Assembly: GCA_021613335.1 (NCBI GenBank)
Contig: JAJTWR010000431.1
Coordinates: 1,736,001 to 1,800,000, forward strand
Source: Whitmania pigra
Taxonomy: Eukaryota > Annelida > Clitellata > Hirudinida > Haemopidae
Direction of reading: 5' to 3'
Length of the DNA stretch: 64,000 nt
In this document: one piece after another, positions 56,317 through 63,999 of the stretch
How the letters are laid out: each line of letters starts with the position of its first letter
How positions within the stretch are numbered: the first letter of the stretch is position 1
The notes under the pieces: generated by a model
The model's input: the letters and a program-made list of their open reading frames with translations, nothing else
Database searches by the model: none
What the model was told of the DNA's origin: nothing
Made by a program: the position numbers and the translations under genes

Positions 56317-56610
56317 ATGAGATCATACAAGGAAGCTACGCGAGGCATCGGAATAATGAGTATTGGGAAGCAGGTGATTCTTCTTGGTGTCATTGGATTC
56401 GTGTTTTCATTCTTGCAGGCAAAGGGCATAGAAGGGCCTAAATGCTGTAAGGCATGGGACGCCCAAGAAAGGTTGGCCTGTGGATCAAACAATAAAGACG
56501 ATTCCTCGTTCTCGTTATTTTGTGGGTACACATTGACGTCGTTGGGCTCAGTTATTTTTGTATATGGCCTAATGAAGAGGAATTGGAACATAAGGCCGAA
56601 ATCCAAGTAA
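56317..56610 (+). CDS. Small membrane protein, unknown (possibly immunity-like)
   Basis: 97 residues with two hydrophobic segments (IGKQVILLGVIGFVFSFLQ and GYTLTSLGSVIFVYGLM) and a Cys-containing loop (KCCKAW...CGSN). RBS AGGGGA eight bases upstream. It is the first AT-richer gene after the glycerate kinase, in an area of toxin/immunity relics. No family recognised. Confidence 0.55.
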   Translation: MRSYKEATRGIGIMSIGKQVILLGVIGFVFSFLQAKGIEGPKCCKAWDAQERLACGSNNKDDSSFSLFCGYTLTSLGSVIFVYGLMKRNWNIRPKSK

Positions 56611-56704
56611 TGTAGACCAACAAGCTTGCAATGAAAGTGCTAAGCTTCAAGGAGGTTGTCGAAATGGGAACTGCGAACCAATTCAGCTTCGGGAGTTGCT
56701 CGTA

Positions 56705-56866
56705 ATGCGGTTTTGGATCGTGATCCTTGCTATGGTGGGAATCTTCCTATTGCTTGCCGGAGTGGTCGGTTGTTTTGCTAGACTCAACTTCTGGGACTGC
56801 ATGATGATTGCAGTAATATCAATCTATGTTAATTTGTTGATTATTTCACAAGAGGATTCATTTTAG
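56705..56866 (+). CDS. 53-residue membrane protein
   Basis: A short frame with two hydrophobic helices (WIVILAMVGIFLLLAGVVG and MMIAVISIYVNLLIIS) and GGGAG nine bases upstream of the ATG. Composition is coherent with a real small membrane protein, possibly an immunity protein or the remnant of one. No family recognised. Confidence 0.4.
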   Translation: MRFWIVILAMVGIFLLLAGVVGCFARLNFWDCMMIAVISIYVNLLIISQEDSF

Positions 56867-56916
56867 GCGCTTTTGTGCATCTTTGCTTGGCGGTCGATCT
56901 GAACATGCCGTGATTT

Positions 56917-57003
56917 AGTTGCACGTAAGGATGGCAAGAACGGTGGTGGATGTTTGCAAGTAGTTACGAGTCGCTAGAATATCTCGGGAGCTGGCTCCAT
57001 TGC
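56917..57003 (+). pseudogene. Relic of a polymorphic-toxin C-terminal module
   Basis: These 87 bases align base-for-base, with some changes and small gaps, to the 3' end of the toxin-type gene at 63125-63212 (shared blocks include GCACGTAAGG and TAGTTACGAGTC). In the corresponding frame an in-frame stop follows TSR, so it cannot be translated as a domain. It is a broken paralogous copy of the same module. Confidence 0.6.
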
Positions 57004-57150
57004 AAATCCAGAGACGCTCTTCTGTTGGTAAAGAAAGTCGAAGAAGAATTAATTCAATGCAGAAAAACAGGAAATCCCCGTGCAAACGATCGCGATGTTA
57101 GATTACGCTTTCGATAATAGACGTGACTAGGTCGTGTTAGCAAAGGTGCC

Positions 57151-57414
57151 GTGGCGGCTTTGCTCTTGCTTGCGACAAGTGGTATGCAGCATTCTAAGCT
57201 TTCGCGGGAGGAGTGCCCGAACATTATTAAAGTAGGGGATACACAAATGAAACTTCATGGCGGGGGAATTATTGATGGAATGTCCGGATCTGTAGCGTGT
57301 CTTCCGAATCGGTATCAAGTCAATAGTGAGGTCGCCGGACAAAGAGTCCGGTACACCGCATTTAAACTTCCGGATGGAACCATTAACATAGGACGCATCC
57401 ATGGCACCCCGTAG
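57151..57414 (+). CDS. Small hypothetical protein
   Basis: 87 residues starting with GTG 57151, with a short hydrophobic leader (ALLLLATSG). No family recognised. The C-terminal part (VRYTAFKLPDG) is coherent and its last codons overlap the next gene by 14 bp. It lies within the toxin/immunity debris and may be a truncated member of it. Confidence 0.4.
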   Translation: MAALLLLATSGMQHSKLSREECPNIIKVGDTQMKLHGGGIIDGMSGSVACLPNRYQVNSEVAGQRVRYTAFKLPDGTINIGRIHGTP

Positions 57415-57742
57415 CCCAACGAGGGACGAGACTCGCCTGCTACGTGCGCTCGCCGAGATAGCGGGCCTCGCGGATCCCGGCATTTGTTTCGAGGGACTTC
57501 AAGCGGAGGAGATGGATGATGGCGGTATGGGCTCACTAAGGCTAGTTGTCCCGGGGACTGCGCGTTCTAGGGGCTTTATCTCGTGCAAAGCGGCAGTGCA
57601 GTTCACTGACGCAGATGGTGTTGAAGTTGTAGCGTCGCTCTATACGGACGATCGCGGCTCACCTATCGAACTCGACATTTGGAAGACCGACTTCAGCCCT
57701 TTGGTTCGCATTCCCTCCGAGTTTCGTAAGCTTGAGGAGTGA
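57401..57742 (+). CDS. DUF6984-like protein (putative immunity protein)
   Basis: 113 residues. The motif LQAEEMDDGGMGSLRLV resembles the DUF6984 group of small bacterial proteins, which often lie next to toxin modules. No signal peptide or membrane helix is present, so it should be cytoplasmic. It overlaps the preceding frame and ends just ahead of a toxin C-terminal relic. Assignment is from memory of the motif and needs a profile search. Confidence 0.6.
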   Translation: MAPRSPTRDETRLLRALAEIAGLADPGICFEGLQAEEMDDGGMGSLRLVVPGTARSRGFISCKAAVQFTDADGVEVVASLYTDDRGSPIELDIWKTDFSPLVRIPSEFRKLEE

Positions 57743-57750
57743 TTGCTCAC

Positions 57751-57870
57751 ATGATTCCGCAGCGAAGCCGGGATCGTTGTAAGGCATTTGGCCAGCCAGG
57801 CGGTGGTGTCCAAGTGCGATTGCTGGATGAAATTCCTGCGAGTTCATTTGGCCCAGGCAAGGGATTGTAG
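57751..57870 (+). pseudogene. C-terminal fragment of a polymorphic toxin
   Basis: An in-frame stretch contains the FGQPGGGVQV motif, which closes many secreted toxin domains, and ends at a stop codon two bases before the next gene. Everything upstream of the last 35 or so residues is missing. It is a displaced, truncated toxin end. Confidence 0.6.
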
Positions 57871-57872
57871 CT

Positions 57873-58253
57873 ATGCAACAAGAACTATATGGTGGTACCT
57901 TCAGAATTTTGGACGGAATGTTGTATGCGATGTCACCTCTCGGGAAGACTTTGTGGCGATGGTGCCCTCCGGCGCTGAGTGTCGATGGCCTGCTGGAGGT
58001 TCCGTCAAAAGATTACGCAATAGTTTTAGGCAGTCCCTTGCACGCTTTCCCTAGGAACAATCCCAATCTCTTTAAAGTTTGTCGTAATGGGTCGATAAAA
58101 TGGACGGCCGAGTTACTAAGTGGAAGTGAAAGTCATAGATATGTAGATGTTGGATGGATGGATCAAAAACTTATGGCATATACTTGGAGTGGTTGGATCG
58201 TCGTTCTTGATCCTGCAACGGGCCGCATCCTTGATAAGAAATTCACCAAGTAG
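57873..58253 (+). CDS. Putative cognate immunity protein, 126 aa
   Basis: 126 residues, beta-rich with repeated W-containing strands (FRILDGMLYAMSPLGKTLWRW, WMDQKLMAYTWSGWIVVLDP), somewhat like PQQ-type propeller blades. Directly follows the toxin relic; AAGGGA eight bases upstream of the ATG. Typical position and size for an immunity gene; the target toxin is lost. Confidence 0.55.
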   Translation: MQQELYGGTFRILDGMLYAMSPLGKTLWRWCPPALSVDGLLEVPSKDYAIVLGSPLHAFPRNNPNLFKVCRNGSIKWTAELLSGSESHRYVDVGWMDQKLMAYTWSGWIVVLDPATGRILDKKFTK

Positions 58254-58354
58254 AGTATAAGCCATTGGTGTCCCGTTAGTGGGTGAACCAAAATTCTAGT
58301 CGTTACGTTCACTTAGTTGGGGGATCGACAACGGTACAGACAGGGTACATGGGT

Positions 58355-58380
58355 TGAACTTGCCCCGATTTGGTGGACAG
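58355..58380 (+). repeat. IS3-type left inverted repeat
   Basis: Pairs with 60796-60821; about 20 of 26 positions match. Confidence 0.75.
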
Positions 58381-58405
58381 TCCCGATAAGAGGGATAATT
58401 CCATC

Positions 58406-58674
58406 ATGGAACCTAGAAAGCGAAGAAGATTCACATCGGAGTTCAAGGCGGAGGCTGTGCGCCTGGTACTTGAGGAGCAGCGGTCAGTATCGTCCGTCGC
58501 CAAGGACCTTGGGCTGTGGGAGTCGGTCCTGACCAGATGGGTGCAGCAGGCGAAGGTAGATAGCGGTCAAGGACCAGCTGGTGCGCTGACGACTTCAGAG
58601 CGCGAGGAGTTGGGTCGGCTGCGGCGGGACATTCAAGTGCTCCGAATGGAGCGAGAAATATTAAAAAAAGCGGC
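58406..58674 (+). pseudogene. IS3-family orfA (interrupted)
   Basis: Begins MEPRKRRRFTSEFKAEAVRL, a helix-turn-helix of the IS3 OrfA type, with a leucine-zipper-like LGRLRRDIQVLRMEREILKKA. It is cut by the IS30 insertion; its last ten codons (ending FFAKENK and a stop) lie at 59890-59919. Because of the insertion the natural OrfAB fusion cannot form. Confidence 0.85.
58663..58670 (+). promoter_or_regulatory. A7G slippery site for programmed -1 frameshift
   Basis: Seven A followed by G just before the insertion point, the standard IS3 signal for producing the OrfAB transposase. In the uninterrupted element the -1 frame leads directly into orfB. Confidence 0.8.
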
Positions 58675-58699
58675 GGTGAATTCAGACGGTGAGCGCAAC
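58675..58699 (+). repeat. IS30-type left inverted repeat
   Basis: Partner of 59865-59889; about 19 of 25 positions match. Confidence 0.7.
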
Positions 58700-58721
58700 G
58701 TTGCGGTGTTAGAACCAGCCT

Positions 58722-59882
58722 GTGGCGAGACCGGGACGAGCTGGCCTTTCGGATTCGGAGAAGAGCGAACTCTGGGCGAGGTGGAGGCGCGGACAGTCCC
58801 TTAGCGACATTGCCAGAGCTCTCGGGAGGCACTCGGGCTCCATCTTCGGCGTGCTCGCTGCGGCCGGTGGAATCACCCCGCCCAGACGGAAGCGGCGGGC
58901 TGGAGCGCTTTCACTTCAAGAGCGCGAGGAGATCTCGCGTGGACTCGTAATGGGATTGAGCCTTCGCGCGATCGCGAACAGCCTGAAGAAGGCACCATCC
59001 ACGATCAGCAGGGAGGTCGTACGCAATGGCGGCGCGGCGAAGTACCGGGCAACGATGGCTGATGAACGTGCGCTACAAGAGGCCAACCGGCCGAAGGCCT
59101 CTGCACTTGCAGCGAGACCAAAGCTTCGAGAGTTGGTGGCAGCGAAGCTCCAAGACGACTGGTCTCCTGAGCAGCTTGCGGGCTGGCTGGCCTCCAGGTA
59201 CCCGAAGCGGCCCGAGATGAGGGTCTCCCACGAGACCATTTATCGGAGCCTGTACCTACAGACCCGTGGAGTGCTCCACCGTCAGCTCCTCGACCGGCTT
59301 CGGACGAAGCGGCGTATGCGGAAGGGCAAACGGTGGAGCACCAGCGGCTAGCAGCGAGGCCGAATCGTCGATGCTGTGTCGATCCACGATCGGCCACGAG
59401 AGGTGGCTAGAAGGGCGCGGCCGGGGCACTGGGAAGGCGACCTCATCACCGGAAGCCGCAACACGCACATCGCGACCTTGGTGGAGCGGTATTCCAGGTA
59501 CGTCCTCCTCGTGCGTGTTGCGGGCAAGGACAGCGCCAGCGTCGTCCGCGCACTCATCCGCAAGGTAACCACATTGCCTGAGGGCCTCTTCTTGTCGCTG
59601 ACCTGGGACCGTGGAACCGAGTTGGCTCTGCACGCCCACTTCACCGAGCAGACGGGCGTGCCGGTGTTCTTCTGCGACCCGAAGAGCCCGTGGCAGCGGG
59701 GAACGAACGAGAACACGAACGGACTGCTTCGCCAGTACTTCCCGCCTGGCGTAGACCTGTCAGCCTTCAGTCAGCATCAACTCGACTTGATCGCCGTCAG
59801 GCTGAACCGACGGCCCCGCAAGGTCCTTGGCTTCAACTCCCCACGGACGAGCATTACCGGGGGTGTTGCGCCCACCGATTGA
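58722..59882 (+). pseudogene. IS30-family transposase with in-frame amber stop
   Basis: One frame from GTG 58722 to 59882 is interrupted only by a TAG at 59349-59351. The N-terminal helix-turn-helix (SLRAIANSLKKAPSTISRE) is followed by the DDE region: GHWEGDLI (D), SLTWDRGTE (D) and NENTNGLLRQYFPPG (E). The stop separates the DNA-binding from the catalytic half, so the transposase is inactive unless the stop is suppressed. Confidence 0.85.
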
Positions 59883-59894
59883 ATGCGTCGCGGC

Positions 59895-60791
59895 CTTTTT
59901 CGCCAAGGAAAACAAGTAAGGTTTTCATTCATCCAAGCGGAGAAGGCCAACTTTCCTGTCTGTATCCTCTGCCGAGTCCTGGAAGTGACGCGCTCTGGAT
60001 TCTATGCATGGTTGGAGCGACCTGAGTGCGCGCGCTCTCGTGAAGAGCGAGGTCTGACGGCTACAATTCGAGCGGTGCATCAAGAAAGCAAGCGAAGGTA
60101 TGGCGTTCCCCGCATCCACAAGGAACTCCAGGGGCAAGGGATAAATGTCGCTCGCAAGCGAATTGCGAGACTCATGCGTGAAGAGGGCCTGCGAGGACGT
60201 CGGCGTCGGCGTTTCGTGCGGACGACTGATAGCCGCCACACCATGCCCGTTGCCGCGAATGTCCTGGACCGCCAGTTTCGGGTCAATGAGATGAATCGGG
60301 TCTGGGCCGGCGACATCACCTACCTCCCCACTACCGAGGGGTGGCTGTACCTGGCTGTCGTGTTGGACCTGTACTCTCGTCGAGTAATCGGTTGGGCATT
60401 GAGCGAGCGCATCGACGGGAGTCTGACTTTGAGCGCTCTCGAGATGGCGGCTGGACGTCGTGGCCTTCAACCTGGACTCCTCCATCACTCGGTTAAAGGC
60501 AGTCAGTATGCAAGTGCCGACTATCAGCGTCGACTCAAGGACTTGGGTGTTGCCTGCAGTATGAGCCGCAAGGGCGACTGCTGGGACAACGCTGTAGTCG
60601 AGAGCTTCTTTGGAACCTTGAAGACGGAGCTGGATGCGGAATTGAAGGGGGCTTCGCGCGCTAAAGCGCGGTCAGCCGTCTTCGAATACATCGAGGTCTT
60701 CTACAACCAGCGCCGGAGGCATTCGTCGCTTGGCTATCGCTGTCCTGCGGAGTATGAACGAATGGCGTTGGGAGCACGCTGGGTTGCTTAA
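59895..60791 (+). pseudogene. IS3-family orfB transposase, catalytic Asp lost
   Basis: The rve/DDE region has GDITYLPT (D) and DNAVVESFFGTLKTEL (E), but the middle motif reads HHSVKGSQYAS where the family has HSDxGSQY, so the second catalytic Asp is Val (codon GTT). The frame also starts inside the IS30 junction rather than by the normal OrfAB fusion. A dead copy. Confidence 0.85.
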
Positions 60792-60795
60792 TCAG

Positions 60796-60821
60796 CTGTC
60801 AACTAAATCGGGGCAGCTCCA
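60796..60821 (-). repeat. IS3-type right inverted repeat
   Basis: Reverse complement of the left end at 58355-58380, imperfect. Confidence 0.75.
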
Positions 60822-60894
60822 GTTTCCGTTGTAGACCACTGGCTTGGCTATGCCCTTAACAACAGTGGTTGTGCGAAATAGAGGAAATCAACCG

Positions 60895-62415
60895 ATGGCT
60901 CAGAAGACAGCGCCGCCCCCATCACGTAAGAATTTTGATGCTAGAAAACTGATGGAACTCGCTGTCGACGTCATGGTCCGTTCGACGCAGGAGCCGCGTG
61001 GCGATGGAAAGGCGAGCCCGCTCGTCGGTGCCGTTCTCTGGAACGATGGCACTATCGATACGGCAAGTCGCAGCGAACTGCGCGATGGCGACCACGCCGA
61101 ATTCACGCTTCTTGAACGCAAGCACCGCAGCAGCAAGCTTGATGATGCCGTCGTATTCAGCACGCTTGAACCTTGCGCACCTGGCTCTCGCAAGCATCCG
61201 AAGCTGTCGTGTGCGGAACGCATCGTGCTCGCTCGAATTAGGGAGATATGGATAGGCGTCGAGGACCCCGATCCGACCGTGGACCGCAAGGGCATCAAGC
61301 ACCTGCAAGACAGTGGAGTGAAGGTTCACCTCTTCGACCGCGATCTCCAAGAGCTCATTCGAGAAGTGAACCGAGAGTTCATCGCGCAGGCCGAGGTGCG
61401 TGCGGCGGCGGCACGTGAGGGGGGCCGGAAGCAACCCGCGCCGCTTTCCGAATTCGAGTCCGTGCAACTCGGTGCGACACTCGACGACCTGAATCCCAAT
61501 ACGCTCAAAGAATACCGGGCGACACTCGATAAAAGCACTCGCACGGTCGCTAAGTTCCGCAAGAAGCTTGCTCATCAAGGGCTTCTCGTCGAACACAATG
61601 GCAAGTTTCTTCCGACGGGCTTCGGTCTGCTGCTCTTCGGCAAGGAGCCGCGCGACTTTCTCCAGCAGGCTGGACTTCTCGGAACGATCCACTACGAGGA
61701 CGGAACGGAGGAGCCGCGGGACTTCGATGGTCCGGCCGTCGAGGCTCCCGACGACGCTATCGCGTGGCTGAAAAACAAGCTGCCGAATCCCATCACTCGC
61801 ACGACAGCGAAGCGAAAAGAGGTGCGCTCGACGTTCTACAAGTTGCTCCGCGAAGGCATCGTCAACGCGCTGGTACATCGTGACTACTCCATCAAGGGAG
61901 CAAAATGCCAGCTCATTGCGAGCATCGGCAAGGTTGTCGTGATGAGTCCCGGCGCGCCCGTCGAGCCCGTGACGATGAGGCAGCTCGAGGCATTCGACGC
62001 GCCGATGCTGAGCCGCAACCCATTGATGCACTTCGTCTTTGGCAAAATGGAACTCGCCGAGGAGCGCGGTCTCGGGCTCAAGACGATGCGCGAAATCGCT
62101 GTGGCCGCCGGACTCCCACTTCCATCGTATTCCTACAAGGCTCCGTACGTCGTGCTGACCATGTACCCGGACTCGGTCGCGGCCATCGCGAGTCTCGGCA
62201 ACCAGACGCTCGCCATGCTGAGCGAGCCCGAGCGCGCAGCCTGGGCATGGCTCGTCACTCGCGAAACCGTGACGGCCTCCGAGTATCAGGAGGCCATGGG
62301 CCTACCTAGCAGAACGGCCAAGTTCCAGTTGAAGCGGCTGACTGATCGCGGCCTCTTGCGCATGCTTGGCGCAGGGCGTGCTACGCGCTACGAAGTGGTT
62401 CACGATGGCACCTAA
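60895..62415 (+). CDS. RibD-type deaminase fused to HATPase_c_4 / winged-helix module
   Basis: 506 residues. Residues 20-165 form a cytidine-deaminase-like domain of the RibD type: HAE at 67-69, PC at 93-94 and the second Cys at 106 (EPCAPGSRKHPKLSC), then GVEDPDP and KGIKHLQDSGVKV as in pyrimidine deaminases. Residues 190-430 match the ATP-binding module of COG2865-like proteins (PTGFGLLLFGKEP, the ATP-box LLREGIVNALVHRDY, RGLGLKTMREIA). The C-terminal 65 residues are a winged helix. The start at 60895 has GAGG upstream; an earlier ATG at 60850 lacks one. It stands alone between the IS and toxin debris. Confidence 0.85.
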   Translation: MAQKTAPPPSRKNFDARKLMELAVDVMVRSTQEPRGDGKASPLVGAVLWNDGTIDTASRSELRDGDHAEFTLLERKHRSSKLDDAVVFSTLEPCAPGSRKHPKLSCAERIVLARIREIWIGVEDPDPTVDRKGIKHLQDSGVKVHLFDRDLQELIREVNREFIAQAEVRAAAAREGGRKQPAPLSEFESVQLGATLDDLNPNTLKEYRATLDKSTRTVAKFRKKLAHQGLLVEHNGKFLPTGFGLLLFGKEPRDFLQQAGLLGTIHYEDGTEEPRDFDGPAVEAPDDAIAWLKNKLPNPITRTTAKRKEVRSTFYKLLREGIVNALVHRDYSIKGAKCQLIASIGKVVVMSPGAPVEPVTMRQLEAFDAPMLSRNPLMHFVFGKMELAEERGLGLKTMREIAVAAGLPLPSYSYKAPYVVLTMYPDSVAAIASLGNQTLAMLSEPERAAWAWLVTRETVTASEYQEAMGLPSRTAKFQLKRLTDRGLLRMLGAGRATRYEVVHDGT

Positions 62416-62905
62416 AATCGGGCAATGAATCGGGCAACCGTTGCCCGATTCCAGAAGCTATTCAGTCGCTGAGTTATCCCCACATTCATAGGACTGCGTA
62501 GGCTGCACGAAAGAAAGGCTGCTCGAGCACGAGCCGACCGAATGCTGCCATGAGGGGTTCAAATCGATGTTGTTTCATCCAAGGAAGTGCGCCGTAGAAG
62601 TAGACGGCTTGGTTAAACAGAGAATGCTGTCGTTTCTTTACTGTGCTGACGTTTAATGTTTGTCGAGCCCAGTTGCTTCGACGGCAGCTCCCAGCAGCGT
62701 CCATAAGGCAGCCGCCATCGCACCCTATCTGCATACCGGGCAACGGGAGGTCGGCCGTTATAGTTGCCTGCACCAATGCTGGGAGGTACAACTTCCGCTG
62801 CCATCGAATCGACCCGAGGTGGCAGCCTGCTTCAATTATTTCCGAGGTTGTAGTTTTGAGGGAATTCTGGCGAAGCCGTTCCTGTGCATAAAAACCAAAA
62901 ACAGC
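62416..62905. other. 490-bp stretch without a supported gene
   Basis: Short frames on both strands lack coding character. The minus strand 62486-62640 encodes a short stretch (FNQAVYFYGALPWMKQHRF) that may be the tail of a lost gene. Confidence 0.4.
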
Positions 62906-63217
62906 ATGAATCTTAAGCTAGAGTTCGACTTTTCAAACCTCCAGCTGCCCCCTGTCTATCGCTCGGGAGCGTTTGGTAAGTCGAAAGCCTTTGAGGCGGA
63001 ATACTGGTCCATCTCTAATCCAGCTACAACTCCAAACTATGCAAATAAGCTCGGGTTGCCACACAATCAGGTCGATTTTATCATTTCCGGTAGAGTTAAG
63101 CCTGGCTCTGACATGATTACAAACGCTGCACGTAAGGTCGGCAATAATACTGGCCAAGATTTACAAATAGTTACGAGTCCGGGAAATGTTTCGGGAAGCT
63201 GGTTTCACATGCCCTGA
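62906..63217 (+). CDS. Polymorphic-toxin-type C-terminal domain, detached
   Basis: 103 residues from ATG 62906. The region from LPPVYRSGAFGKSKAFEAEYW to the stop has the layout of toxin C-terminal domains delivered by larger secreted proteins (short, ending in a GNxSGSWFHMP-like motif). The delivery and N-terminal parts are missing and there is no clear ribosome site, so it is probably a displaced fragment. The family and activity are not identified. A degenerate relative lies at 56917-57003. Confidence 0.55.
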   Translation: MNLKLEFDFSNLQLPPVYRSGAFGKSKAFEAEYWSISNPATTPNYANKLGLPHNQVDFIISGRVKPGSDMITNAARKVGNNTGQDLQIVTSPGNVSGSWFHMP

Positions 63218-63226
63218 GGATAGATT

Positions 63227-63493
63227 ATGAAGGTTCATTATTCGAGTAATGCGGAATTTTATTATTATCTCAAGCATCTACACGATATTCTTGAAAAGAG
63301 GAATGAAGGAGGGCTTGCAAAGTTAGTTGACGATGTTTGTTATTTAATTGTAGGGAATTCAACTGAATTCTTGGGCGAATCTAGGATTGTTTTACGGTTA
63401 ATACAAAATGCGGAGAATAATTCGTTGAATTCGGAAGAAAAACAAATTCTCGCGGATACAATATTATTCTTGGATGACATTTTCAGGAACTGA
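63227..63493 (+). CDS. Putative immunity protein, 88 aa
   Basis: 88 residues, acidic and helical (HDILEKRNEGGLAKLVDDVCYLIV, SEEKQILADTILFLDDIF), with GAGG upstream of the ATG. It follows the toxin-type gene by 9 bp, the usual toxin-immunity arrangement. AT-rich codon use unlike the backbone. Confidence 0.6.
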   Translation: MKVHYSSNAEFYYYLKHLHDILEKRNEGGLAKLVDDVCYLIVGNSTEFLGESRIVLRLIQNAENNSLNSEEKQILADTILFLDDIFRN

Positions 63494-63603
63494 TGAATTA
63501 TGCTGTTATTGCGTTCCCTCAGAATATTGGTAAACTAGCAACTAGTACCTCGCCACAGAGGATTTGACCAATTACACCGCGAAGGACATTGGCGCCCCCC
63601 CCC

Positions 63604-63746
63604 TTGATTGCTGGGTAGAAGCGCGCAATCTTTTCTCGTGCGCGCTCGACGGTGAAGAGCCACTTCACGCTTGCTTTATCGGCGTTACGGCGGCGCTCCC
63701 ACTGAGCAATCTCAGACACGAGGATTGCTTCCTTGCTCGTTACGAC
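63604..63746 (-). pseudogene. IS630-family transposase C-terminal fragment
   Basis: Encodes VSEIAQWERRRNADKASVKW and then LFTVERAREKIARFYP, the typical end of IS630-type DDE transposases. The catalytic part is absent. Beyond the FYP motif runs a nine-C tract (63595-63603). Confidence 0.7.
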
Positions 63747-63855
63747 GTGACCGATCAGCGACACCGGGATGACGAGCGTTCTCCGGTGTGATTCACTGGT
63801 GAGTGACCGATCAGCGACGCCGGGATGAAGAGCGTTCTCCGATGTGATTGACTGG
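63747..63855. repeat. Two tandem 53-bp repeats
   Basis: Unit 1 (63747-63799) and unit 2 (63803-63855) differ at only four or so positions (GTGACCGATCAGCGACRCCG...). They lie between the IS630 and IS66 remnants. Confidence 0.85.
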
Positions 63856-63870
63856 GTGGGAGCGGCAGTT

Positions 63871-63999
63871 TCAGGCGAGGGTTTGCTTGAAGGCCGCCGG
63901 AGTCATCTCCCTGAGGGAGAGATTGAAGACTTCGCGGTGCGTGCCGAGCCGTTCAAACGCCCACGAGAGGTACTCCTGGACCGGTACTCCAAGGCAGCG
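63871..63999 (-). pseudogene. IS66-family transposase C-terminal fragment (runs off window)
   Basis: The frame encodes VPVQEYLSWAFERLGTH and then LREMTPAAFKQTLA before the stop, matching the usual end of IS66 TnpC (YLxxVxxRLxTHP...LTPxxW). The rest lies beyond the window, so whether the element is complete is unknown. Confidence 0.65.

Larger units (their letters stand above)
58675..59889 (+). mobile_element. IS30-family element (nested)
   Basis: 1215 bp. Ends carry inverted repeats: left 58675-58699, right 59865-59889 (shared ATTCA, CGGTG and GCGCAAC). The bases GCGGC at 58670-58674 and 59890-59894 form a direct repeat, and removing the element plus one copy restores the IS3 orfA reading frame. 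IS30 elements usually duplicate 2-3 bp, so the exact ends need checking. Confidence 0.85.
58355..60821 (+). mobile_element. IS3-family element interrupted by an IS30-family element
   Basis: Left end 58355-58380 and right end 60796-60821 form imperfect inverted repeats of 26 bp, sharing TGCCCCGATTT and GACAG. Inside are orfA and orfB of an IS3-type transposase. The element is split at 58674/59890 by an IS30-type insertion. No flanking target duplication is evident, so the copy may have recombined. Confidence 0.88.

Noticed and set aside
56950..57117. A 55-codon frame with a weak ribosome site
   Set aside because: It runs out of frame over the toxin relic at 56917-57003, so it is more likely an accident of decay.
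62486..62791. Minus-strand 101-codon frame
   Set aside because: No coding character in its first half, no ribosome site; at most a tail of a lost gene.
62660..62905. Upstream extension of the toxin-type gene
   Set aside because: The added residues look like translated non-coding DNA and the sequence changes character at the Met at 62906.
63595..63603. Run of nine C as a possible phase-variation tract
   Set aside because: It lies after the end of a dead transposase fragment, so no gene would be switched.
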